Assembly (NCBI RefSeq): GCF_014649655.1
Contig: NZ_BMTL01000018.1
Span: 62,001-126,000 of the forward strand
Source of the DNA: Streptomyces humidus
Lineage (GTDB): Bacteria; Actinomycetota; Actinomycetes; Streptomycetales; Streptomycetaceae
Direction: 5' to 3'
DNA: 64,000 nucleotides
Made by a program: the position numbers and the translations under genes
Shown: piece by piece, positions 52,603 to 59,782 of the stretch
How the letters are laid out: each line of letters opens with the position of its first letter
Position numbering within the stretch: position 1 is the stretch's first letter
Notes under the pieces: model-generated
The model's input: only the letters and a program-made list of their open reading frames with translations
Told to the model about the DNA's origin: nothing
Database searches by the model: none

Positions 52603-53568
52603 ATGTTCGCCGCCTACGCCGCCCGAATCGACCGCGACCAGCCGCTTTCCGGCCTGGAGCTGGGGGAGCGCCCGGCCCCCGAGGCCCGTCCCGGCTGGAG
52701 CGTCGTCGACGTCCGGGCCGCTTCCCTCAACCACCACGATCTCTGGTCGCTCCGGGGCGTCGGCCTCCCGGAGGGCCGGCTGCCGATGATCCTCGGCTGC
52801 GACGCCGCCGGAATCGACGCGGACGGCAACGAGGTCGTCCTGCACTCCGTGATCGGGCAGACCGGGCACGGCGTCGGCCCCGACGAGCCCCGTTCCATCC
52901 TCACCGAGCGCTACCAGGGCACCTTCGCCGAGCAGGTCGCCGTGCCCACCTGGAACGTCCTGCCCAAGCCCAGGGAGCTCTCCTTCGCGGAGGCCGCCTG
53001 TCTGCCCACGGCCTGGCTGACGGCGTACCGCATGCTCTTCACCAACGCCGGCGTGCGCCCCGGGGACTCGGTTCTCGTCCAGGGGGCGGGCGGCGGTGTC
53101 GCCACGGCGGCCATCGTGCTGGGCAAGGCGGCCGGTCTGAGGGTGTTCGCCACCAGCAGGGACGAGGCCAAGCGCAAGCGGGCCGTGGAGCTCGGCGCGG
53201 TCGAGGCGGTGGAGCCGGGCGCCCGGCTGCCGCAGCGGGTGGACGCCGTCATCGAGACCGTGGGTGCGGCCACCTGGTCGCACTCGGTGAAGTCGCTGCG
53301 GCCCGGCGGCACGCTCGTCATCTCCGGAGCCACCAGCGGTGACCGGCCCTCGCACGCCGAGCTCACCCGGATCTTCTTCCTGGAGTTGAAGATCGTCGGC
53401 TCCACCATGGGCTCGAAGGACGAGCTGGAGGACCTGCTCGCCTTCTGCGCCCTCACCGGCGTGCGCCCCGTCATCGACGAGGTGCTTCCCCTCGACCGGG
53501 CCCGTGAGGGCTTCGAACGGCTCGCGTCGGGCGAACAGTTCGGCAAGATCGTGCTCACTCACGGCTGA
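52603..53568 (+). CDS. Zinc-binding-dehydrogenase-family (MDR) oxidoreductase
   Basis: A 321-residue medium-chain dehydrogenase/reductase. N-terminal GroES-like part (AASLNHHDLWSLRGVG) and Rossmann part with VLVQGAGGGVATAA are clear. Structural and catalytic zinc cysteines are absent, so it resembles quinone oxidoreductases using NADPH. ATG 52603 lies seven bases after TAGGGT (52590-52595) and has no ribosome-binding site, so it is probably leaderless. Confidence 0.85.
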   Translation: MFAAYAARIDRDQPLSGLELGERPAPEARPGWSVVDVRAASLNHHDLWSLRGVGLPEGRLPMILGCDAAGIDADGNEVVLHSVIGQTGHGVGPDEPRSILTERYQGTFAEQVAVPTWNVLPKPRELSFAEAACLPTAWLTAYRMLFTNAGVRPGDSVLVQGAGGGVATAAIVLGKAAGLRVFATSRDEAKRKRAVELGAVEAVEPGARLPQRVDAVIETVGAATWSHSVKSLRPGGTLVISGATSGDRPSHAELTRIFFLELKIVGSTMGSKDELEDLLAFCALTGVRPVIDEVLPLDRAREGFERLASGEQFGKIVLTHG

Positions 53569-53644
53569 CCGGCCTGCCGGCGGTCCGGCGTACACGGTCA
53601 TGGGGCGGTCCCGGGTTCCGGGCCCGCCCCTTTTCCGCCCGCGC

Positions 53645-53692
53645 TTGTCAACCTCGGTTGACGCGCACCTGTTGTCAATGTAGGTTGACGCC
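53645..53692 (+). promoter_or_regulatory. Leaderless promoter with double operator before the HTH gene
   Basis: TTGACG (53658-53663), a 17-bp spacer and TAGGTT (53681-53686) form a good promoter six bases before the start codon. Two related inverted repeats overlap it: the perfect GTCAACCTCGGTTGAC (53647-53662) over the -35 and GTCAATGTAGGTTGAC (53674-53689) over the -10, 27 bp apart. The layout fits tight repression. Confidence 0.75.
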
Positions 53693-53902
53693 ATGACCGA
53701 AGCAACGGATCTCGCCGAGCGTGCCGGCGACCGCGATCCACGGATCGGGCTGCGCGCCGTCGCGGCGCTGCGCCGGCTGCTGGAGCAGCTGGAGGCCGTG
53801 CAGGTGCGCAGCGCGCGCAATCAAGGCTGGTCGTGGCAGGAGATCGCCGCGGAACTCGGGGTCAGCAGGCAGGCCGTGCACAAGAAGTACGGGAGGCAGT
53901 GA
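53693..53902 (+). CDS. Small helix-turn-helix protein
   Basis: A 69-residue protein with a helical N-terminus (LRAVAALRRLLEQLEAVQ) and a C-terminal helix-turn-helix (SWQEIAAELGVSRQAVHKKY). It is coupled to the Clp-N-like gene by the TGATG overlap. It is the obvious candidate to bind the two palindromes in its own promoter. Confidence 0.85.
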   Translation: MTEATDLAERAGDRDPRIGLRAVAALRRLLEQLEAVQVRSARNQGWSWQEIAAELGVSRQAVHKKYGRQ

Positions 53903-54534
53903 TGTTCGAGCGGTTCACGAAGGACGCGCGCGCCGTGGTGCGCTCGGCGGCGGTGCATGCCGAACGGGCAGGGGCGCAGCGGGTGGAGGAGACGCATGTG
54001 CTGCTCGCCCTCCTCGACGGGGAGGGCGGTCGCGGCTCGCGCGCGCTGACCTCGCTCGGGCTGCCGCCGGGGAGACGCGAGGGGCTCGTGCGGGATCTGG
54101 GCGAGGTGCGCCGCCGGGGCGGTCTCTCCCGGGCCGACGCGGACGCTCTGTCGGGGCTGGGCATCGACGTCTGCGAGATCGTCTCGCGGGTGGAGGAGGC
54201 GCACGGGGAGGGCGCGCTGGCGACCGAGGGCAAAGGGAGCTCCGGCGCGCGGGTCTTCGGCGGGCGGCTGTTCGACCGCGGGGCCCGGGAGCTGCTCGCC
54301 GACACACTGCGCATCGCCCTCGCCCGCCGCGAACGGCACATCGGGGACGAGCACCTGCTGCTCGCCCTCAGCGCCCGCCGCGGCGCGCCCTCGGAGATCC
54401 TCGCCGACCACGGCGTCACCTACACCGCCCTCGCCCGCGTGCTGTACGGCGAGGACGGCGAGGACGGCGAGGACGGGCGCGGGGACGACGGAGGTGACGA
54501 GGGCGACGGGGGCGTCACCGCGAAGGCCGGTTGA
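53902..54534 (+). CDS. Clp N-terminal (repeat) domain protein
   Basis: A 210-residue protein with two Clp-N-type helical repeats: FERFTKDARAVVRSAAVHAE...VEETHVLLALLD (residues 1-75) and ARELLADTLRIALARRERHIGDEHLLLALS (about 125-165). There is no ATPase domain, so it resembles ClpS/ClpC N-domain-like adaptors. The C-terminus is a low-complexity Asp/Gly tail (GEDGEDGEDG). It could modulate substrate delivery to a Clp protease; this is inference. Confidence 0.85.
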   Translation: MFERFTKDARAVVRSAAVHAERAGAQRVEETHVLLALLDGEGGRGSRALTSLGLPPGRREGLVRDLGEVRRRGGLSRADADALSGLGIDVCEIVSRVEEAHGEGALATEGKGSSGARVFGGRLFDRGARELLADTLRIALARRERHIGDEHLLLALSARRGAPSEILADHGVTYTALARVLYGEDGEDGEDGRGDDGGDEGDGGVTAKAG

Positions 54535-54668
54535 GGGGGAGGGAGTAGGGACGGGGAGGGGAGGGCGGCTGAGGCTTCGGTGAGCCGCGGCTCAGGGGTC
54601 CGGGGGATCGGCTCCGGGGCCGGGGCTCGGCTGGTTCGGGTCGGGTGCGGGGCTCGGCTTGGGCCGGA

Positions 54669-55808
54669 TCAGGGCTTCGGGGTGCGGAGCACCACGCCGA
54701 TGTGCGCCGCCGCCGTGGACAGATGGCGGCGCACATCGCGGAGCTGTCCGCCGGTGACGCCGTGGTCGCGGGCCGCGTCCCGGATGTCGTCCCGGAAGCG
54801 GTCGAGGAGCCGGTCGAGGTCCCGGGCGGGGTCGCCGCTGGACTCCTCGTGGGCCCAGGTCGGCTCGTACTCGGCGGGGAAGTCCTCCGGGGTGTCGGAG
54901 TACTCCGGGATGTCGGAGTGCTCCGCACGCGCGCCCGCCGCAGTCCCCGTTGATCCGGCCGTCTTCGGGGACGAGCCGGACTCCGTGGACGCCCCCTGGC
55001 CGGTGGCGCCGGGGCGGCCGAAACCGAAGTCCCTGCCGTACTCGCGTCCGAAGTCCTTGCCGAACTCCCCGAATTCCTTGGCGAGTTCCGTCAGGCCCTC
55101 CCGGACGCCCGTCGGCCAGTCGCCCCGCGTGAAGTGGTCCTGGACGTGTTCCTGCACCCGGCGCGCTATGCGCTGGACCTCCTCCTGGGCCTGGGAACGC
55201 GCCCGGTCCTGCGCCTCCTTGGCCTGGCGGCGCGCCCGCTGAGCCTCGTCGCGCGCGCGGCGGCTCTCGTCCTTGGCCCGGCGCGCCTGCTCCTTCCACT
55301 CCTGCTTGACGCGACGCATCTCCTCCTTGGCGGCCCGCCACGCCTCCCGGTCCCCGTACTCGCCGTACTCTCCGGGCTCTCCGTGCCCACCGGGATCCGC
55401 GGAGCCCACCCCCTCGCCCTTGCGCACCTGCGAGGCCGCCGCGCGCATCTCGCGTCGCAGATCGCCCGCCGCGCCGCGGACGTCGGCCCTGATCTCCGCG
55501 GCCAGCTCGGCGACCGACTCGCGGATCTCCAGCTCCAGGTCCGCGAGTTCGCCGCTGCGGTCCGCCAGTTCGGCCCGGCCCGTGTCGGTGATGGCGTACA
55601 CCTTGCGGCCACCCTCGGTGGTGTGGGTGACCAGACCCTCGGCCTCCAGTTTGGCCAGCCGGGGGTAGACGGTGCCGGCCGACGGAGCGTACAGCCCCTG
55701 GAAACGCTGCTCCAGGAGGCGGATCACCTCGTAGCCGTGGCGCGGCGCTTCGTCCAGCAGTTTCAGCAAGTAGAGGCGCAGGCGGCCATGGGCGAAGACG
55801 GGAGGCAT
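54669..55808 (-). CDS. PadR-family regulator with long coiled-coil extension
   Basis: A 379-residue protein, much longer than the roughly 110-180 residues of typical PadR regulators. The winged helix is at residues 1-90 (LLKLLDEAPRHGYEVIRLLEQRF, VYPRLAKLEAEGLV). Residues 95-235 are a charged, Arg/Lys/Glu-rich coiled coil, followed by a disordered acidic part and a C-terminal helical segment. The start is one base past the stop of the DUF4097 gene, so the pair is coupled. Confidence 0.88.
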   Translation of the reverse strand: MPPVFAHGRLRLYLLKLLDEAPRHGYEVIRLLEQRFQGLYAPSAGTVYPRLAKLEAEGLVTHTTEGGRKVYAITDTGRAELADRSGELADLELEIRESVAELAAEIRADVRGAAGDLRREMRAAASQVRKGEGVGSADPGGHGEPGEYGEYGDREAWRAAKEEMRRVKQEWKEQARRAKDESRRARDEAQRARRQAKEAQDRARSQAQEEVQRIARRVQEHVQDHFTRGDWPTGVREGLTELAKEFGEFGKDFGREYGRDFGFGRPGATGQGASTESGSSPKTAGSTGTAAGARAEHSDIPEYSDTPEDFPAEYEPTWAHEESSGDPARDLDRLLDRFRDDIRDAARDHGVTGGQLRDVRRHLSTAAAHIGVVLRTPKP

Positions 55809-55809
55809 C

Positions 55810-56754
55810 TCAGAGCACCTTCTTGTCGGTCGTGCTGTCGGCCTGGCCGCTGGAGAGGTTCTCGCCGACCGGGCCGGAATCGGCATTCTCCCCCGAGTCG
55901 GAGCGCGGCCCGGACGGAGCCTCGTCCTGCGCGTCGACGTAAGGATCGTCCGCCGCGGGCCTGCGCAGGAGAGCGATCGCCCCGGACACCGTGGTGGCCT
56001 TGAGCCGGCCGTTGCCCGCGCCCAGCCGGCCGGTGATGCGCTTGGCGCCCCACTGGCCGCTGACCCGGAGATCCTCGAAGGCGTTGGAGACCGAGCCGCT
56101 CGCGGTGTTCGCCTCCACCTGGGCGTCCGCCGGCTGGGGCAGCCGGATGGCGATCTCGCCCGAGACGCTCGTCAGGTCGATGCTCGTGGGCCGGCCGGCC
56201 GGGTCCAGGTCGACGATCATCGACCCGCTGACGGAGTCGGCCTTCACGGAGGAGCCCGCCTCGACCACGGTCAGGTCGCCGGAGACCGAATGGAAGCGCA
56301 GGTCACCGGTGAGGGCCTGGGCGTCCACGTTTCCCGAGACGGTGTCCGCACGTACCTGGCCCGCGAGCCCCACCAGGGTCGTGTCGCCGTTGACGCCCTT
56401 CACCTCGGCGGGGCCGTCGATGCCCGAGACCACCGCCCCCGCGCTCACCACGCCCACCTCCACGCGGGTGCCGGCCGGCACGGCGAGCGAGACGACGGCG
56501 CTGCGCCGCCAGCCCTTGCGGTCCAGCCACTTGAGGAAGCCCTTCCAGGGCAGATCCTCGTACGCCACCGTCAGGGTCCCGTCGCGATGGCTCACCACCA
56601 GGGGCGGCCCCTCGATCCGGGACACCTCCAGTCGTGCCGTTCTCCCGTCGGTGCCCACCACGTTCACGGTGCCGTCGACGATTCGCACGTGCAGTTCACG
56701 CACGGGCTCGTCGAAGGAGAGCTTCCTCGGCTCGGCGACGGACCATTCGGACAT
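55810..56754 (-). CDS. DUF4097 beta-helix adhesin-like protein
   Basis: A 314-residue protein with the repetitive DUF4097 pattern, in which VSG/ASG turns recur about every 20-23 residues (ADTVSGNVDA, FHSVSGDLTV, ADSVSGSMIV, LTSVSGEIAI, ANTASGSVSN, ATTVSGAIAL), forming a right-handed beta structure. The tail is acidic and disordered. No signal peptide is evident. PadR-DUF4097 pairs are common in actinobacteria and are presumed envelope-stress related. ATG 56754 is used. Confidence 0.85.
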   Translation of the reverse strand: MSEWSVAEPRKLSFDEPVRELHVRIVDGTVNVVGTDGRTARLEVSRIEGPPLVVSHRDGTLTVAYEDLPWKGFLKWLDRKGWRRSAVVSLAVPAGTRVEVGVVSAGAVVSGIDGPAEVKGVNGDTTLVGLAGQVRADTVSGNVDAQALTGDLRFHSVSGDLTVVEAGSSVKADSVSGSMIVDLDPAGRPTSIDLTSVSGEIAIRLPQPADAQVEANTASGSVSNAFEDLRVSGQWGAKRITGRLGAGNGRLKATTVSGAIALLRRPAADDPYVDAQDEAPSGPRSDSGENADSGPVGENLSSGQADSTTDKKVL

Positions 56755-56790
56755 GGTGCGGACCTCCTTCGCGGTGACGACACGACACGC

Positions 56791-56823
56791 CATATCGCGT
56801 CTCCCGTGAAACACGATATATCG
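56791..56823. promoter_or_regulatory. Candidate PadR operator before the DUF4097 gene
   Basis: A perfect palindrome CGATATATCG (56814-56823) and two direct copies of ATATCGCG (starting at 56793 and 56818) stand out as AT-rich islands 39-69 bases upstream of the start. Such a site is where PadR autorepression would act. Confidence 0.6.
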
Positions 56824-57189
56824 CGGCAGTCGAAAGTCAAGACACCCGATCGGTGAGGGATGTGGCTCTCGCTCAGGGAAGAACGTCGGTCAGGCCGCGC
56901 GGAGCCTGAGGGCGGCTTCGGCTCCGGCCAGGCCCCAGTGGTCGCCCGTCGCGTCGAGGCGGTCCGATGAGATGCCCGCGTGCTCCTTCCGTCACGCCGG
57001 TGGCGATCGGCCACGTACCTTCTCGGGCTGGGTGTACGCCGCGTTCGTCATCGACGTCTTCTGCCGCATGGTCGTCGGCCGGCAGGTACAGGGACGTCCG
57101 GTACCGAGCCGTCCGTCCGGTGATCACGCGGTGGCCGTACCCGTTCCCCGTCGGGTCCGGCGGCAAGGCCGCGAACCCGGACTGAGGCA
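56824..57189. other. Spacer carrying a transposase remnant
   Basis: A 366-bp spacer between the DUF4097 gene and the flavin monooxygenase. The only recognisable content is the IS3-like transposase fragment at 57002-57094. No terminal inverted repeats or target duplications were found. Confidence 0.6.
57002..57094 (+). pseudogene. Remnant of an IS3-family transposase (orfB, rve domain)
   Basis: About 30 codons read TFSGWVYAAFVIDVFCRMVV, the beta-strand around the first catalytic Asp of the DDE integrase core in IS3-type OrfB proteins. No further conserved transposase blocks follow in any frame within the spacer. It is a decayed fragment and marks past insertion in this region. Confidence 0.75.
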
Positions 57190-58311
57190 TCAGGAGTGAT
57201 CGAACAGCGTGACTACGCTCTGCGGTGCTTCCCGGCCGAAAAAGATCTCCAGGTTCTGCGCCGAGCGGCCGGCGGCGTCGCTGCTGCGCGGGAACAGCCG
57301 CTCTTCGTAGGCGCTGAGCGCGACCTCGATGTCGGATTGCCCGGCCAGCTCGCCGGCCAGGTCCGCGCCGTCGTACATGGCGAGGTTCGCGCCCTCGCCG
57401 GCAAAGGGCGACATCAGATGCGCGGCGTCGCCGACGAGCGTCACTCCGGGCACCCTGTCCCATGTGAGCCCGACGGGAAGGGCGTAGACGGGTCGGAGCC
57501 ACGGTTCCGCGTCGCTCTCTGCCACGAAGGCGGTGAGCAGCGGTGACCAGCCGTCGAACTCGTCGGCAAGTCGGCGGAGGCCCGCGGACGGGTCGCCGAA
57601 GTCGATCGACCTCATCCACTCCTCGGGCTTGTTCAGCGCCACGTATCCGCGCACGCGCCCGTCGGCGTAGCGATGGGCGATGATGCCTTTGCCGGGCGCG
57701 ACCGCCATCAGCGTGCCGCTGCCGATGGCAGCCACGCTCGCCCGAAAGTTCTGGCCGCCCGAGGTGAGGGCGATCTCTATGAAGCAGGTTCCGCTGAAGA
57801 GAGGCTCGGCGGGGGTGAGCAGCGGACGCACCGTCGACCAGGCGCCGTCCGCGCCGATGACGATGTCGGCGCGCGTGGCGGATCCTTCCGCGAAGGTGAG
57901 GACGTAGCCTCCCTCCGGACGGCGCCGGACCGAGGCGAGCTTGTGACCCCACCTGATCGTCCCGGGTGCCAGCGAGTCGATGAGCAGGCGCCTGAGTTCG
58001 CCACGATCCACCTCAGGACGGGCCGAACCGGGGTCCGCAGGCATGTCGAACAGGATCGTGCCGTGGCGGTCGACCACACGCTTGGCGTCCTCGCCCGGGC
58101 GGACCAGAGTGAGGAACTCGTCGTACAGACCAGCGGCGCGAAGCGCGACCTGTCCGGTCTCTTCGTGGATGTCGAGCAGGCCGCCCTGTGCCCGGGCCGC
58201 CGCCGAAGCCTCACCCTCGTAGATCGTCGCGGCGACGCCGTGAGCCTGAAGCACCCGGGCGAGCGTCAGCCCGCCCAGTCCCGCTCCGACGATGGCGATG
58301 GTCTTCTGCAT
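57190..58311 (-). CDS. FAD-dependent monooxygenase, TetX-like
   Basis: A 373-residue group A flavoprotein monooxygenase. The FAD motif GAGLGGLTLARVL opens the protein, DG-type ADIVIGADGAWSTVR lies at about 150, and the second FAD motif VTLVGDAAHLMSPFAGEGAN at about 290. The GEGANLAMYDGADLA continuation is typical of the TetX subgroup, which hydroxylates tetracyclines, but streptomycete members act on many aromatic substrates, so resistance is not claimed. It sits alone beside the transposase remnant. Confidence 0.87.
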   Translation of the reverse strand: MQKTIAIVGAGLGGLTLARVLQAHGVAATIYEGEASAAARAQGGLLDIHEETGQVALRAAGLYDEFLTLVRPGEDAKRVVDRHGTILFDMPADPGSARPEVDRGELRRLLIDSLAPGTIRWGHKLASVRRRPEGGYVLTFAEGSATRADIVIGADGAWSTVRPLLTPAEPLFSGTCFIEIALTSGGQNFRASVAAIGSGTLMAVAPGKGIIAHRYADGRVRGYVALNKPEEWMRSIDFGDPSAGLRRLADEFDGWSPLLTAFVAESDAEPWLRPVYALPVGLTWDRVPGVTLVGDAAHLMSPFAGEGANLAMYDGADLAGELAGQSDIEVALSAYEERLFPRSSDAAGRSAQNLEIFFGREAPQSVVTLFDHS

Positions 58312-58704
58312 GCTGCGCTCCTCTGCAACGCCGACACGCGTCGGCGACGGTCAGCGCCGTGAGCGGACGGGAAGTCCGGTCCCGGCAGGAGACGCTCACC
58401 GATCAGAACCATCTGCATCGATGTATGCGCGATGCCCGGCGGGTGGACCCGCGGGACATCGTTTTTCGCGACCGCGCGACTATACCCGGCATCCACCTCG
58501 CAGCGACCGGGGCCGCTCACGCTGCGACGCCACAACTCTTGCCCCGGAGAGATATCCCGAAGCGAGACCTTCCTGGGCGGTTGAGCTCAACCGTCCGGAG
58601 AACGGGAAGACCGCAGAACCGGAAGACCGGGGGGTGCCCGGGAACGGGAAGAGGGGCGTCGCCCGACGCCCCTCTTCGTGCAGCCGGCCGTGAACGGCCC
58701 GCCC
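58312..58704. other. Spacer upstream of the monooxygenase gene, with hairpin
   Basis: A 393-bp gene-free spacer. A leftward TATAGT element (complement of ACTATA at 58481-58486) is a possible -10 for the monooxygenase. Between 58590 and 58660 the motif GGAAGACCG/GGGAAGAGG recurs, ending in the hairpin at 58648-58677. Confidence 0.55.
58648..58677 (-). terminator. Terminator after the DUF6104 gene
   Basis: A perfect 14-bp inverted repeat (58648-58661 with 58664-58677) around a central CC starts 28 bases after the stop of the small gene. Confidence 0.85.
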
Positions 58705-58884
58705 CTACTCGTCGTCCTCGTCGTCCAGCCGTGCCAGCCACGTCGCCAGGCGTTCCACCGGTACCTCGAAGTCCGGATTCAGGTCGACGAACGTCCGCAG
58801 CTGCTCGGCGAGCCACTCGAAGGTGACCTCCTCCTCGCCGCGCCGCTTCTCGAGTTCCTCGATTCCGCGATCGGTGAAGTACAT
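58705..58884 (-). CDS. DUF6104 small acidic protein
   Basis: A 59-residue protein (MYFTDRGIEELEKRRGEEEV onward) with a conserved helical N-terminus and an acidic C-terminus (DDEDDE). It matches the short DUF6104 family known from streptomycetes; no function is established. It is divergent from the trypsin-co-occurring-domain gene. Confidence 0.85.
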   Translation of the reverse strand: MYFTDRGIEELEKRRGEEEVTFEWLAEQLRTFVDLNPDFEVPVERLATWLARLDDEDDE

Positions 58885-59035
58885 GGATCGTGCTCCGTGG
58901 GTGCGTCGCAGGGATAGGGATCCCCCCTCGGGGGAAGGACCCTTGTTCCTGTGAGGGGAGGAAGGGGTCGCTCTCCGGTGCGGAGGGGACAGGAAAAGGA
59001 TAGGCGCAGGGGGACAGGGGAAGCGGGGGAGTGCC

Positions 59036-59782
59036 ATGAGCGGTGAGGACGTGACACGGGTGGCGCGCATCGCGCTGCCGGACGGGACGCCCGTATGGGC
59101 CAGGATCTCGGGCGCAGGCGAGCTGTCCGCGCCGTCCGGGCGGTTGTCGTACAGCGACACCGGGTTCGCGGAGCGGGTGGAGGCGAGCGTCGAGAGCCTG
59201 CACGCGCTCGTCACGGGAGTCGCACGGTCGCTGGCGGAGCCGCTGCGCGCGGTGCGGCCGGACGAGGTGAGCGTCGAGTTCGGCATCGAGCTGACCGCCA
59301 AGGCCGGGAAGGTCGTCGGCCTGCTCGCCGACGGCGAGGCCAAAGCGGGCATCACCGTGACCCTCACCTGGAACAGCGGGCCGCCGGACCTCGACGCGCC
59401 GCCCCCTGCCACGGCGACGCGCGCTCCGACGGGGGCAGGCACCGCGACGGGGGCACCCGCGCCCGAGGACGCGGCCCTCGCGGCGCCGGGGCCCCGCGCG
59501 CGTGCCGACGTCCCGCCGGGACGTGTCCCGGCCCCCGCCGACCCCGTGCCGAGTGCGCCGCACGCGCCCTACCCGGCCCATCCGCCCCGCCCGCCCCGTC
59601 CACCCCGCGCACCGGACGCGCCCCCCGCTGCGGACGCCCGCGCGCAGGACGGCCCAGCGGCGGACGGCCGGGCGGCGGGCGGCCCGGGGGCGGACGGGGA
59701 CCCGGCTCGGCGCGCCGGGGCGTCTCCCGGCGCGCCGATGCACGGGGGCGGCGACGGCCCCGGCGGCGGGGGCGGAGCGTGA
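59036..59782 (+). CDS. Trypsin-co-occurring-domain (CU044_2847-type) protein
   Basis: A 248-residue protein. Residues 1-118 form the compact trypsin-co-occurring domain (PDGTPVWARI, VEFGIELTAKAGKVVGLLADGEAKAGITVTLTW). Residues 120-248 are a Pro/Ala/Gly-rich disordered tail. These proteins occur next to trypsin-like effector proteases and are thought to be partners or sensors. The GTG of the protease gene lies in its stop (GTGA), so both are made together. Confidence 0.85.
   Translation: MSGEDVTRVARIALPDGTPVWARISGAGELSAPSGRLSYSDTGFAERVEASVESLHALVTGVARSLAEPLRAVRPDEVSVEFGIELTAKAGKVVGLLADGEAKAGITVTLTWNSGPPDLDAPPPATATRAPTGAGTATGAPAPEDAALAAPGPRARADVPPGRVPAPADPVPSAPHAPYPAHPPRPPRPPRAPDAPPAADARAQDGPAADGRAAGGPGADGDPARRAGASPGAPMHGGGDGPGGGGGA

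Noticed and set aside
57190..58311. Calling the flavin monooxygenase a tetracycline-resistance gene
   Set aside because: The TetX-like motifs define a broad subgroup; substrate residues cannot be judged by eye and there is no resistance context.
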